Shown: positions 16,963 to 32,775 of the stretch, piece after piece
Layout of the letters: each line of letters starts with the position of its first letter
Numbering within the stretch: the stretch's first letter is position 1
Assembly: GCA_963847515.1 (NCBI GenBank)
Contig: CAWKAA010000005.1
Location: forward strand, 1,426,001-1,490,000
Length of the DNA: 64,000 nt
Reading direction: 5' to 3'
Source of the DNA: QHXW01 sp963847515
GTDB taxonomy: Bacteria; Acidobacteriota; Terriglobia; Bryobacterales; Bryobacteraceae
Notes under the pieces: model-generated
What the model was told of the DNA's origin: nothing
The model's input: only the letters and a program-made list of their open reading frames with translations
Database searches by the model: none
Translations under genes and position numbers: made by a program

Positions 16963-17661
16963 TCACGTAGCGTGTGAGGCGGTTTCCGGCTCCGGCGAAT
17001 GCTGCAGCCATTCCTTCAGCGCCTCGCGATAAACCAAAATTCCATCCTTGCGCGAATAATTCACACAGTGCTCCCGGCGGAATTGATTCATGCAGTGGGT
17101 CACGATCTCCCTCGACGTGCCCACATACTGCGACAGCAGTTCATGTGTGAGAGGCATCATTCGGATACCACCGTCTTCTGTAACCCTGCCCAGACGTTCC
17201 GAGAGGCGGATCAGCGTACGGGCCAAACGTCGCGCAGTGTTATCGGCTGAAAAGCTCTCGATCCGGTCACCTAACTCGATCGTGCGCTGCGCTAAAATTT
17301 GCATAAGCGAGAGACCTACTCGCGGACGCTGCTCCGCAAAGTCCGCGACGTCGGCGGCCGTCCAGGTCAGAACCTTCGTATTCTCGAGTGCAATCGCCTC
17401 CTCTTCGCACCTGGAGGAATTCAGGAAGGCCGATTCGCCAAATAGCTCACCAGTCTGATAAATATCCACCACTACGCGGCGCCCATCCTCAGTTACGCGG
17501 CTGAGCTTCACTTTTCCAGCAACCAATAGGTAAATGCTGGTTGAGGGTTCATGGCAGCTGTAAATGATCTGACCGCGCCGATATTCCCGCTTCACTGGGG
17601 AGGGTAGTTGCGCTAGCGGATCTGCCAGGTGTTCTCGGAGTTCAGCCAATGTGGTGGCCAT
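16963..17661 (-). CDS. Crp/Fnr-family transcription regulator
   Basis: A 232-residue regulator: N-terminal cyclic-nucleotide-binding-type beta roll (about 20-140; YRRGQIIY, GKVKLSRV, GELFGESAFL) joined by a dimer helix to a winged helix-turn-helix (about 160-220; LTHELLSQYVGTSREIVTH is the recognition region). It lacks the N-terminal cysteine cluster of oxygen-sensing FNR, so an Fe-S sensor is unlikely; the effector is unknown. The ATG follows GGAGGGAG. It is strikingly similar to the frameshifted regulator at 50859-51537, including near identity over the helix-turn-helix, so both would be expected to read the same operator. Confidence 0.88.
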   Translation of the reverse strand: MATTLAELREHLADPLAQLPSPVKREYRRGQIIYSCHEPSTSIYLLVAGKVKLSRVTEDGRRVVVDIYQTGELFGESAFLNSSRCEEEAIALENTKVLTWTAADVADFAEQRPRVGLSLMQILAQRTIELGDRIESFSADNTARRLARTLIRLSERLGRVTEDGGIRMMPLTHELLSQYVGTSREIVTHCMNQFRREHCVNYSRKDGILVYREALKEWLQHSPEPETASHAT

Positions 17662-18033
17662 AGCTCTCCCTCCTGCTATGTTTCATACGTAGTTCGAGGC
17701 TCCTGACGGGAGGTACAGCAATCTAATCTCCAGATTGTTCTATTGAGCGGATGTAAGGCCGTGCACACTAGGCGGAGTTCTTATAAAAAGTGCCGGGGGT
17801 TCCTTCCAAAACGCGCAGAGGGAAAATTGTTTTGGTCAATCCCGCGATTCTCGCCACAAAATCAGACTCGAAAACAGAGACGGCACCAAAGAGGGACCCC
17901 TTCGGAAGGCGTCGTCACGCCTATTCGGCTCGTGAACCGCCGGGAACTGATTTGGCAGATCACCTGCTACGTTTTGTAGCAATCCGGACGTTTCCGGCGG
18001 GGATTCCTCGGCTGGGATGTTCCGAGCCACTTT
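17662..18033. other. Intergenic region between divergent regulator genes, 372 bases
   Basis: It separates the Crp/Fnr gene (minus) from the ECF sigma gene (plus) and should hold both promoters. I see no credible gene; one plus-strand open frame (17743-17979) has no ribosome-binding site or family resemblance. Confidence 0.35.
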
Positions 18034-18705
18034 ATGAAATCGAGTTCTTCTTTCGCTGTGTTTTCGCCACGCTGGACAGCTCACAGAAGGTCTCATGCAG
18101 AAGAAACCGAGGATTTATTGATCGATCGGATTTTGCGCGGTCGAATCGAGGCATTTGCGGATCTGGTTAAGCCGCATTTGTCGTCCTTAAATCGCTTTGC
18201 TCAAAGAAGGCTGGGCAGCGAGTCGGAAGCGGAGGACGTGGTTCAGCAATCCATTCTCTTAGCGTTCAGTCATTTAAGGCAGTTCCGGCGCGAAGCGGGC
18301 TTTCACACCTGGCTGCGCGCCATTGCTTTAAACGAAGTGCTGCGGTTATTGCAAAGCCGAGCCGTTGCCCACCTTCCTCTGCCCGAGTCGCTGGCCGAGA
18401 ATCTTGCTGATCCTGCAAGTTCGCCGCACATCCAGTTTGAGCAACGCGAAAGGGCGGAGCGTCTGCACAAGGCCCTTATTCGCCTTCCTGAAAAATATCG
18501 GCTAATGATCCAATTGCGTGACCTGCTCGAGCTTAGTATCGACGAGACCGCACGGTCGCTGTCGCTGACCAGCTCCGCGGTGAGGACCCGCCACCATCGT
18601 GCTCGAAAGTTATTGGTGCGCTCGCTAGCTGCTCTACGGCGGGAAGGCCAAACAGAACAACACAGAGGCAGGTTTCAGACTGTCAGATTGGGAGGTATCC
18701 AGTAA
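18034..18705 (+). CDS. ECF-type RNA polymerase sigma factor
   Basis: A 223-residue sigma-70 family protein with region 2 (about 45-115: FADLVKPHLSSLNRFAQRRL, EAEDVVQQSILLAFSHLRQF and the FHTWLRAIALNEVLRLL segment that contacts the -10 element) and region 4 (about 145-200: LIRLPEKYRLMIQLRDLLEL, SIDETARSLSLTSSAVRTRHHRA, the -35 helix-turn-helix). Regions 1 and 3 are absent, as in ECF factors. The first 28 residues are not conserved. A small gene starts within its stop codon, so regulation may involve that product. No classic zinc anti-sigma is adjacent. Confidence 0.88.
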   Translation: MKSSSSFAVFSPRWTAHRRSHAEETEDLLIDRILRGRIEAFADLVKPHLSSLNRFAQRRLGSESEAEDVVQQSILLAFSHLRQFRREAGFHTWLRAIALNEVLRLLQSRAVAHLPLPESLAENLADPASSPHIQFEQRERAERLHKALIRLPEKYRLMIQLRDLLELSIDETARSLSLTSSAVRTRHHRARKLLVRSLAALRREGQTEQHRGRFQTVRLGGIQ

Positions 18706-18923
18706 TGCAAGCGGGTTCTGCGGTACGCATGGCGACCGCACTCCGTGTTTTGACCACCCACTGCGGTCTGGGGACGACGGCCACCCCCGAGGATGAAGAG
18801 AACGTGCGCTGGTGGGCAGGCGATGAGGCCCTGGCACTCGCTGACGCGGCAACCGTCGTCATTCAAAGAGAACTTGAACGCGGCCTCGCCCAGCTGAGAC
18901 TGCCCGGTCGTGCGAGTGTGTAG
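18705..18923 (+). CDS. Small protein translationally coupled to the sigma factor
   Basis: A 72-residue protein whose ATG overlaps the sigma factor's TAA by one base (TAATG) and is preceded by GGGAGG. The sequence is partly acidic (TATPEDEENVRWWAGDEALAL) and then alpha-helical in character (AATVVIQRELERGLAQLRL). I recognise no family, no zinc-binding His/Cys set and no membrane helix. Its position suggests a modulator of the sigma factor, but that is inference from coupling only. Confidence 0.5.
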   Translation: MQAGSAVRMATALRVLTTHCGLGTTATPEDEENVRWWAGDEALALADAATVVIQRELERGLAQLRLPGRASV

Positions 18924-18944
18924 GCAGCGGTACGTCGAATAGCG

Positions 18945-18957
18945 TGTAAATTTTACA
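18945..18957. promoter_or_regulatory. 13-bp perfect palindrome upstream of the NtrC-type gene
   Basis: TGTAAA-T-TTTACA lies 80 bases before the ATG at 19037. Perfect symmetry, AT-richness and location suggest a dimeric repressor or activator site; no family can be assigned. Confidence 0.35.
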
Positions 18958-19036
18958 GCAGACGCAACAAAAGCTGCGTCGGCCGCGCAGAATTGGACCG
19001 CAACCCGTGATAGATAGAGTTGGATAGAATATAACA

Positions 19037-20497
19037 ATGACCTCCAGACCTGAGTCGGCTCGCATTCTGGTTGTGGATGATGACCAGGAAGAACGCATAG
19101 CTCTTTCGCAAATGGTTTCTGCCATGGGATATGTGGCGGAAATGGCAGCAGATGGGGAAGAGGCGCTGGAAAAACTCGCCTCCGGACATATAGACGTCAT
19201 TGTCACCGATTTGATGATGCCGCGTTTGGACGGCTTTGAGTTGTTGCGAAATCTGCTCGAACGGGGAGATCTGACGCCCGCGGTGGTCCTGACGGGTTTC
19301 GGCAATATCGATCACGCCGTTTCAATCGTGCATGAACTCCGTGCATTCTGGTTTCTCGAGAAGCCCGCGCAACCAGCGGTCCTGGCGCCGTTGCTAGTCC
19401 GAGCCATTCGACAGAAGCGCTTGATTACTGAGGCTGAACGGCTTAGGCGCCAACTGAGCGACCAGGGCTTCCTTGGGGATCTGGTCGGGACGTCCAAGGC
19501 CATGCGGCAGGTTTTCTCGCTCGTAGAACGAGTGGCTCCGACCTCTGCTTCCGTCCTGATAACGGGTGAGAGCGGTACCGGTAAAGAGAGGATAGCGGCC
19601 GCGATCCACCAACTCAGCCCAAGAGCGGCCGGACCGTTTGTTGCAGTCAACTGTGCAGCCATTCCGGAAAGTCTGATAGAAAGCGAGCTGTTCGGAAACG
19701 AGAAAGGAGCTTTCACAGGCGCCGTGGGATGCCGCGCGGGCTGTTTTGAGCTTGCGCACCAGGGCACTTTGCTGCTCGACGAAATCGCCGAGATGCCCAT
19801 GGCAATGCAGGCAAAGCTCTTGCGGGTCTTGGAGGACTCCAAATTCCGGCGATTGGGGGGCCAAAGCGAGATTTCCGTCGATGTGCGGGTACTTGCGGCT
19901 ACAAATCGGGCCCCGGAAGATGCCATTGAGAAAAAGCGTTTGCGTGAAGATCTCTTCTACCGCCTCAATGTCTTTCATATCGCGTTACCGCCACTGCGCC
20001 AGCGCATGGAAGATATTCCCAACCTGGTGGACGCACTCATGCGGAACCTCAACCAGAAACACGACTGCCGTGTCGCAGATCTGCATCCGGAGACTCTCAG
20101 GCAGCTGATGAGTCATTCCTGGCCAGGCAACGTACGAGAACTGCGTAACGTCCTCGAGCGCGCTGTAATTGTGGCCCACGAGGGTACTATATTCCCCCAC
20201 CACCTGACGCCAACCTTCCGGGCGCCGGTGGAGGCGCCGGCTGTTCCAAAAGGATCCGTTGAAAAATGCTCCATGACGTTTGACGCGGGAAGGCGGCTGC
20301 GCGACGTGGAAGACGCCTATATCCGGTTGACCTTGAGACAAACGAAGAACAATCGAAAGCAGGCGGCTCAGATGCTCGGCATTGGCCTTCGGACGCTAGT
20401 CGGCCGGATCGCAGATTTTGCGGCTAGTGATGCGAAGGCGGGCTCGGCGGACGGCGAGGCTGAGGCAGAAAAAGCCGCCGCAACAGGACAGGGTTAA
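19037..20497 (+). CDS. NtrC-family sigma-54-dependent response regulator
   Basis: A 486-residue activator: receiver (about 9-125, phospho-acceptor Asp in VTDLMMPRLDG, lysine in FLEKPAQP), AAA+ domain (about 150-385) with Walker A GESGTGKE, the sigma-54 contact loop GAFTGA, Walker B TLLLDEIAEM and the RLNVFHIALPPLRQR arginine region, then a Fis-type helix-turn-helix (about 430-465; NNRKQAAQMLGIGLRTL). It activates sigma-54 promoters after phosphorylation. The helix-turn-helix ending RTLVGRI differs from the usual RTLYRKL. The C-terminal 25 residues are Ala/Glu-rich. No obvious partner kinase sits in the same operon; the lone receiver gene follows 86 bases later. Confidence 0.93.
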   Translation: MTSRPESARILVVDDDQEERIALSQMVSAMGYVAEMAADGEEALEKLASGHIDVIVTDLMMPRLDGFELLRNLLERGDLTPAVVLTGFGNIDHAVSIVHELRAFWFLEKPAQPAVLAPLLVRAIRQKRLITEAERLRRQLSDQGFLGDLVGTSKAMRQVFSLVERVAPTSASVLITGESGTGKERIAAAIHQLSPRAAGPFVAVNCAAIPESLIESELFGNEKGAFTGAVGCRAGCFELAHQGTLLLDEIAEMPMAMQAKLLRVLEDSKFRRLGGQSEISVDVRVLAATNRAPEDAIEKKRLREDLFYRLNVFHIALPPLRQRMEDIPNLVDALMRNLNQKHDCRVADLHPETLRQLMSHSWPGNVRELRNVLERAVIVAHEGTIFPHHLTPTFRAPVEAPAVPKGSVEKCSMTFDAGRRLRDVEDAYIRLTLRQTKNNRKQAAQMLGIGLRTLVGRIADFAASDAKAGSADGEAEAEKAAATGQG

Positions 20498-20583
20498 GCA
20501 CGCTGAATTGTGCGGCGAAGCACTTAGCGCCTGGCTTCTTGGAATCCAAGTTGCATGATTGCTCACATGAGAGAGACGTTTAC

Positions 20584-21027
20584 ATGAATGCGTCACCACA
20601 CCAAATTGCTTTGATCGAAGACGCAGAGTCCGATGTGTTACTCATTCGGGAGGCCATGGAGCAAGCTGGCCTGAAGTTCCAGCTTCACGTCCTGAGTGAC
20701 GGCGAAGAAGCACTGGAGTTCATAACTGGTATCGAGAACGACGAGGCCATACCAGTCCCCCGCCTGATCATTCTCGACCTGAACCTGCCAAAAGTGAGCG
20801 GTGGCCAGGTTCTCGAGCGGGTGAGGCAAAGCTCACGTTGTGCTTCCGTTCCGGTTCTTGTTCTCACCTCGTCGGACTCGCCCAAGGATAAAGCCCAAGT
20901 TGCCCGGTTCGGTGCGACGAAGTATTTTCGAAAGTCTTCCAGACTCGACGAGTTCATGAATCTCGGCGTCGAGATCCGAAACATTCTCGAAAAAGAGGAT
21001 TTTTGCTCGCAGGCATCTGCGCAGTAG
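20584..21027 (+). CDS. Single-domain response regulator, Rcp1-like
   Basis: A 147-residue lone receiver with the acidic pocket in LIEDAESDVLLIREA, phospho-acceptor Asp in LIILDLNLPKVSG, switch region VLVLTSSDSPKD and lysine in KYFRKSSRLDEF. It resembles the protein at 13286-13726 throughout. Its 3' end converges with the small histidine kinase gene at 21047, whose product (a phytochrome-type kinase core) is a natural candidate phosphodonor. I start it at the ATG at 20584 behind GAGAGAG; the frame is open further upstream without receiver-like residues. Confidence 0.87.
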   Translation: MNASPHQIALIEDAESDVLLIREAMEQAGLKFQLHVLSDGEEALEFITGIENDEAIPVPRLIILDLNLPKVSGGQVLERVRQSSRCASVPVLVLTSSDSPKDKAQVARFGATKYFRKSSRLDEFMNLGVEIRNILEKEDFCSQASAQ

Positions 21028-21046
21028 CCTTCGTAAAGAGTGCAGC

Positions 21047-21763
21047 TCAGACCGAAACCGGCAGGCTGAACGAAAAGGTAGAACCTCGGCCCGGGACAGA
21101 TTCGGCCCAAATGCGCCCGCCGTGTTGATCGATAATTGTCTTCACCAGCGCTAGCCCCAGCCCGCTTCCCGGATATTCCTTATTGTGAAGCCGCTTGAAT
21201 GGCTGGAAGACGGTTTTGGCGTAATCCGGCTTGAATCCCAGTCCATTGTCCCGAACTGAGAGGATCCATTCCGCTCCATCCCGGCTGGACCCGATGTGAA
21301 TCGAGGGGGCCTCTTTGCTGCGGAACTTGCAGGCGTTTTCGATCAGGTGGCGAAATACGGTGGCTATCGCCAAGAAGTCACCATTGACCGTTGGCAAATC
21401 ATCGTGGGTGATGACTGCGGCGGCTTCCTGCGATTCCTTGGAAAGTTGCGACCGCGCTTGCTTAAGAACCGCGTTCAGATTAATCTGCGTAAGGTGAACC
21501 GCGCGTCCTTGTTCCTCCCAATATGCCGCAATATCCTGTACCAGCGCTGCCATCCGATCTGTTCCCTCCCGAATGTAGCGCAGGCATCTGGCGGCGCGCT
21601 CGTCCGTGGCATCCCCAAAGATGCTGGCAAGCATATCTGAGTTGGTACTGACGGCTCGAAGAGGTCCCCGGAGATCGTGAACCGCGTGGAACACGAATTC
21701 CCGAAACGCCTCTTTGGTCCGAGCTAGCTCTTCTTCGGCGGATTCTGACCGCTGGCTGTCCAT
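21047..21763 (-). CDS. Cytoplasmic sensor histidine kinase (phytochrome-like kinase core)
   Basis: A 238-residue protein made almost entirely of the transmitter: dimerisation helix with the phospho-acceptor His in FVFHAVHDLRGPLRAV, then the ATPase domain with N-box LIENACKFRSK, G1 VRDNGLGFKPDYA, F-box VFQPFKRLH and G2 GSGLGLALVKTI. The HDLRGPLR and FKRLHxxEYPGSGLGL forms are those of phytochrome-type kinases. No sensor domain or membrane segment remains apart from a short coiled start. The ATG at 21763 has GGAG upstream. It likely works with the Rcp1-like receivers nearby. Confidence 0.88.
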   Translation of the reverse strand: MDSQRSESAEEELARTKEAFREFVFHAVHDLRGPLRAVSTNSDMLASIFGDATDERAARCLRYIREGTDRMAALVQDIAAYWEEQGRAVHLTQINLNAVLKQARSQLSKESQEAAAVITHDDLPTVNGDFLAIATVFRHLIENACKFRSKEAPSIHIGSSRDGAEWILSVRDNGLGFKPDYAKTVFQPFKRLHNKEYPGSGLGLALVKTIIDQHGGRIWAESVPGRGSTFSFSLPVSV

Positions 21764-21903
21764 GTGTGGCTCCGGGAGGCGACCCGGTTCACTATAATAC
21801 CCAAAATGACCCACGCACCCCTGCGGTTATCGTGCAACCGATTGGCCATGCCGGCTTGTGATGTTATTCTGGATGTAAAGACGCCTATCCTAAGGAAAGG
21901 GAA

Positions 21904-22158
21904 ATGGGCAAGCCCGTCTCACGCGTTTGCTGCAAGCTATCTCAGCCGGTCACAGCGGTTGAACTCCAGGAGCATCCAGGCAGTAGTATCAAAAGTCCGA
22001 CTGACACGCTGGTAAGGATTCCACCTGACGCCGTCATCGAACTGGAGGGGCCTGTGGCGCCCTCAGGGCTCATTAACGTCGTTTGGGATGGACAAGCTTT
22101 TTCCGTCTTCTACGAGGACCTGACCACAAGCGGCCAGCTCATCAACCTGAACATATGA
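21904..22158 (+). CDS. Small hypothetical protein
   Basis: An 84-residue soluble protein preceded by AAGGAAAGG. The second half (VRIPPDAVIELEGPVAPSGL, VVWDGQAFSVFYEDL) looks like a compact beta-rich fold; I have the impression of similar small proteins in Acidobacteriota but can name no family. It sits between two minus-strand kinase genes and its stop is six bases from the stop of the PAS kinase. Confidence 0.6.
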   Translation: MGKPVSRVCCKLSQPVTAVELQEHPGSSIKSPTDTLVRIPPDAVIELEGPVAPSGLINVVWDGQAFSVFYEDLTTSGQLINLNI

Positions 22159-22164
22159 CGAGGC

Positions 22165-23733
22165 CTATCCAACGGCGGCGGTCTCTGACACTGGCTTTGC
22201 AGTTGCCAGAGGTAACGTAAAACAGAACAACGAGCCCCCGCCGGGTGCAGATTCCACCCAAATGCGGCCACTGTATCGCTCAACTATGCGTTGGCAAATC
22301 GCCAGGCCGATGCCCGTTCCAGGGTAGCTATTCCCGTGGAGGCGCTTGAAAATGCCGAAGACTTGCTGGGCGTACACGGGTTTGATCCCTATTCCGTTGT
22401 CTTGCACGCAGAAGAGCCAATCAGCCTCTCGCTGCTGAGCGGTGACATGGATTCGAGGCGCATCGGAGCCGCGATACTTAATTGCGTTTCCGACGAGGTT
22501 TTGAAGGAGTTGTACCAGCCGGATCTCGTGCCCTTGCACCGTGGGCAAACCTTCGAAGGTGACAGAGGCGCCATTCTGCTCAATGGAAGCCCGCAGATTG
22601 AGCAGCACCTTGTCCATCACGGCATCGCAGTCCACTAAGCCGGGCCGCTCCTCGCCAAGGGCTCCCAGTTGCGAATACGCCAACAGGTCCCTTAGGAGCC
22701 GCTCCATACGTTGGGCTCCGTTCACGATGAACGATAAGTACTGGTGCGCCTTCTGGTCGAGCCCTTCGCCATACTGCATCTCGAGGAACTGGCTGTAAAG
22801 TGCGACCATTCTTAACGGCTCTTGCAGATCGTGACTGGCGGCATATGCGAACTGATTCAGGTCGTCGTTCGATTGCCGGAGGGCTTCATTGGACTCGAGG
22901 ATCTCCTGGGTGCGTTCGGCCACGCGTTGTTCGAGCCCGGCATTCAAGTCGCGGATCTCGCGCTCGGCCCGCTTCCGTTCCGTGATGTCTCGTATCGCAG
23001 ACGTGACGAGCAACCCTTCCTCTGTCTGCAACGGGCTAAGACTGATTTCAGCCGGGAATTCCGTTCCATCTCTACGGCGCGCTCTAAACTCCTTTGGGGA
23101 GCCGGCTGAAGCAGGCAGACCGTTCCAGTCCGGAACGAGCGCTCGAATACTCTGGTGGATGAGTTCGTTTCGATGAAATCCGAAGAGGACTTCCACTTGG
23201 GAGTTGACAAGACTGATTTCGCCATTTTCGGAGCTGATGATCATGGCGTCAGGCGCCGCCTCGAGCAGGTACCGGAACTTTTGTTCGGCTTTGCTGAGGA
23301 CCTCCGTTTGACGCCGAAGAAGAGCTGTATTGCGGCTGAGTTCCACGAACACGGAGACCTTGGAGCGAAGGATCTCCGGTACGATCGGCTTGAAAAGAAA
23401 ATCCACGGCTCCGAGATCGTATCCCCGGAACAGATGTTCCTCGCTTTTATAGGCGGTGAGGAACAGGATCGGAGTGTGACGCGAGCGCTTTCGCGCGCGG
23501 ATGAATTCTGCGGTCTGAAAGCCGTCCATCTCCGGCATTTTCACGTCCAGCAGAATCGCGGCAAAGTCATCTTCCAGCAAATGACGCAGCGCTTCCATAC
23601 CGGAGCGCGCGGTGACCAGTTGCTGTCCGAGACCTTCCAGCGAGGCTTCCAGAGAAACAAGATTCTCCGGCGAATCATCTACCAAGAGGATTTTAGCCCG
23701 ATCCTCCGCTGCTGGCTCGTGGGTTACTGACAT
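22165..23733 (-). CDS. Receiver-PAS-histidine kinase
   Basis: A 522-residue soluble signalling protein. Order: receiver (about 12-130; ILLVDDSPEN, phospho-acceptor in ILLDVKMPEMDG, lysine in FLFKPIVP), PAS domain with PAC tail (about 150-265; LLEAAPDAMIISSENGEI and SAIRDITERKRAE), coiled linker, HisKA with His in YAASHDLQEPLRMV, and HATPase (N-box LVGNAIKYRGS, G1 VQDNGIGIKPVYA, G2 GTGIGLAICQRI). The kinase core is again of the phytochrome/Rcp1 type. An N-terminal receiver suggests it is itself an intermediate in a phosphorelay, possibly receiving phosphate from the giant kinase just upstream. Confidence 0.9.
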   Translation of the reverse strand: MSVTHEPAAEDRAKILLVDDSPENLVSLEASLEGLGQQLVTARSGMEALRHLLEDDFAAILLDVKMPEMDGFQTAEFIRARKRSRHTPILFLTAYKSEEHLFRGYDLGAVDFLFKPIVPEILRSKVSVFVELSRNTALLRRQTEVLSKAEQKFRYLLEAAPDAMIISSENGEISLVNSQVEVLFGFHRNELIHQSIRALVPDWNGLPASAGSPKEFRARRRDGTEFPAEISLSPLQTEEGLLVTSAIRDITERKRAEREIRDLNAGLEQRVAERTQEILESNEALRQSNDDLNQFAYAASHDLQEPLRMVALYSQFLEMQYGEGLDQKAHQYLSFIVNGAQRMERLLRDLLAYSQLGALGEERPGLVDCDAVMDKVLLNLRASIEQNGASVTFEGLPTVQGHEIRLVQLLQNLVGNAIKYRGSDAPRIHVTAQQREADWLFCVQDNGIGIKPVYAQQVFGIFKRLHGNSYPGTGIGLAICQRIVERYSGRIWVESAPGGGSLFCFTLPLATAKPVSETAAVG

Positions 23734-23896
23734 GCCGTTTACTGACGCTTCTCGTTAACTCCGGCGGCTTGGCAAACTTGCGAGAAATCCCACACTCTGG
23801 TCGCGAGCGCGGGAAATCAGCATTTTTACGCGTCTCGCAGGTCTAAGGACCACAAGTCCTCGGAACAGAGGCGACATGTTTTTCTCTGAATGGCAT

Positions 23897-31060
<7,164 letters not shown>

Positions 31061-31305
31061 AGATGAACTTCCTCCCTTGGGCTCAAACTCATTTAGATCT
31101 TACTCACAGGAATCATGTTACAAAAATCACTGCCAGCGGCACCCTCAAAGGTGCACGAAAACGTACCGAGGGCGGTGAACGTCATTGATATCAGAGCGTT
31201 AGCGCCCTCGGCACTGGCACGCTGTCAATCGCAGCACAGATTGGGTTCAACCGGGCTGGAATTGGCCCTCTGCTTGCTCCTGCTAAGGGCGTGGCACGCC
31301 ATCTT

Positions 31306-31530
31306 ATGACCGCCGTCGGAGTTCTTCTCGGGGTTCTAATTCTTGGGAGCTTTGGAGCATTTTTTCTGTACGTTCCAATTCTGCCGGTCGCGGCTGCCGC
31401 GACTATCATGTTAGCGTTGATCCTGATGTTTATCCTGGGCGTCCAAACCGGAGGCCGGAGGATCAGGATCCTACGACGGAAAAATGCTTCGGGATCACGG
31501 CTTGCGGAGTCCGTAAACCGCGCGGAGTAA
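31306..31530 (+). CDS. Small two-helix membrane protein
   Basis: A 74-residue hypothetical protein with two hydrophobic helices (VGVLLGVLILGSFGAFFLYV and AAATIMLALILMFILGV) joined by a short turn, then a basic tail (GGRRIRILRRK). A GTG at 31291 would add five residues. There is no strong ribosome-binding site, so support is the pair of membrane helices and the positive-inside tail. It lies divergent from the giant kinase, 245 bases away. No function is known. Confidence 0.45.
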   Translation: MTAVGVLLGVLILGSFGAFFLYVPILPVAAAATIMLALILMFILGVQTGGRRIRILRRKNASGSRLAESVNRAE

Positions 31531-31567
31531 GGCTTCACTGGCATCAAGCAACCGCGCAATTCTTGCA

Positions 31568-32578
31568 TCAACCTCCAAATTTCATCGCAACGGCGTATGT
31601 ATGCGCGCCCGGCTGAATTTGTGGCAAAACCCTTGGCTTTAGCCAGGTCGAATGAGGGTGAATCGCATGATCCTGATGGGTTTTCCACACGTACCGGCCA
31701 ATGAACCAACCCATGGCGCCACCGGCCACAATGTCCGAAGCGAAGTGTTGTTGTGCGGCGAATCTCGACATGCTCACGACACCTGCAAGACTACAGGCAA
31801 CGATCGGAACCCATTTAGTATGTCCATACTCGTATGAAAGGATTGAAGCCATTGTCCACGATTCGATGGCATGGCCCGAGGGGAAGGAGGCGCCGCCCTC
31901 AAAGAACTTTCCCTTTTCAACAGGATTGTCCGGCCGGTTCCTTCCGGCAATCGGCTTTAGGACTTCGACTACAATGATGCTGTCGAGCAGGGCTTCGCCG
32001 CCAAGAACCGCAGTCTCACGGGCTTTCGGGTCATCTCGGAGCACTCCGAAGGTGTAGAATCCGGCGATAAGGGGCGCGAGTGTATATGCAGTCCCAATAT
32101 TCGAAAGATTGTTTCCCCAGGTGACCTGACCCTTACTGTTCTCAAGCACTGTTGAAGTGCTGTGGTCCGTGGCGATCAGCGCCGCCGTTATAGCCCCGAA
32201 ACCAATCCACCATTTTGCGTCCGAGGCATGCATGTGGAACGGGCTTGTCCATATCTCCTTCTGATCCAAGAGGATGTTCCCCACCAACTTCCGGGCAAGC
32301 GGTTTGACACGTTCCGTATCGTCGGGATAAAAAACGCGATCTCGAAAATCCATTAGCGGAGTCGGGGATTGAGCGCTTGAGGAGCTGGAACCTGTCGCAG
32401 GCTCATTCTCGGAAGCTGCATTGGCCTCGGGCGGGGGCGTTTGCGCAAGCACTGGAAGGCAAACTAGAACGAGCACACTGGCGTGAGCTGCAAAGGTTGC
32501 CGGCCAGCGCCAGGCACGCGACGCGGCATTTAAGACAGTACCCATGGCCTCAGACAATACCTGGCTCAAACCCGCCAT
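31568..32578 (-). CDS. Exported PAP2-superfamily phosphatase
   Basis: A 336-residue protein with an N-terminal hydrophobic export signal (ASVLVLVCLPVLAQ) and all three PAP2 signature motifs: KPIAGRNRP (K-x6-RP), FPSGHAIE (PSGH) and SRFAAQQHFASD (SR-x5-H-x3-D), supplying the catalytic histidines. Several hydrophobic segments around them form the helical core. Members dephosphorylate lipids such as phosphatidic acid or undecaprenyl pyrophosphate, or act on small phosphate esters. The active site should face the periplasm. Undecaprenyl-pyrophosphate recycling for the EPS locus is possible but not shown. It stands alone, 198 bases downstream of the ABC exporter's end on the same strand. Confidence 0.85.
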   Translation of the reverse strand: MAGLSQVLSEAMGTVLNAASRAWRWPATFAAHASVLVLVCLPVLAQTPPPEANAASENEPATGSSSSSAQSPTPLMDFRDRVFYPDDTERVKPLARKLVGNILLDQKEIWTSPFHMHASDAKWWIGFGAITAALIATDHSTSTVLENSKGQVTWGNNLSNIGTAYTLAPLIAGFYTFGVLRDDPKARETAVLGGEALLDSIIVVEVLKPIAGRNRPDNPVEKGKFFEGGASFPSGHAIESWTMASILSYEYGHTKWVPIVACSLAGVVSMSRFAAQQHFASDIVAGGAMGWFIGRYVWKTHQDHAIHPHSTWLKPRVLPQIQPGAHTYAVAMKFGG

Positions 32579-32690
32579 GGTATCGAACTCTATTACACGG
32601 CATTCGGCGTGCCATTCTGGGAAGGATCCGGTAAGTATATGGTAACAAATAGCTTAGTGTTTGAAAGGGGTCCCGGGTTTCAGCTCGTTT

Positions 32691-32709
32691 GACTGCCGAT
32701 TTGGCAGTC
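32691..32709. other. Seven-bp perfect hairpin downstream of the ABC exporter
   Basis: GACTGCC and GGCAGTC flank a five-base loop 67 bases after the exporter's stop. There is no T-run on either side, so a terminator role is uncertain. Confidence 0.3.
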
Positions 32710-32775
32710 GTTGCGCCTGAACTGAACGCATAAATTGCTCGTTATGCGTCCAGTTTGCTATGGCGCCGCAGCCCT

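Noticed and set aside
17743..17979. Open frame upstream of the sigma factor
   Set aside because: No ribosome-binding site, odd composition, and it lies in the expected divergent promoter region.
31215..31310. TGGCACG motifs resembling sigma-54 -24 elements
   Set aside because: The matching -12 TTGC element at the right spacing is absent in each case.
31191..31709. A 172-codon minus-strand frame
   Set aside because: Arg/Pro/Ile-rich shadow that overlaps the small membrane protein and the end of the PAP2 gene; no family features.
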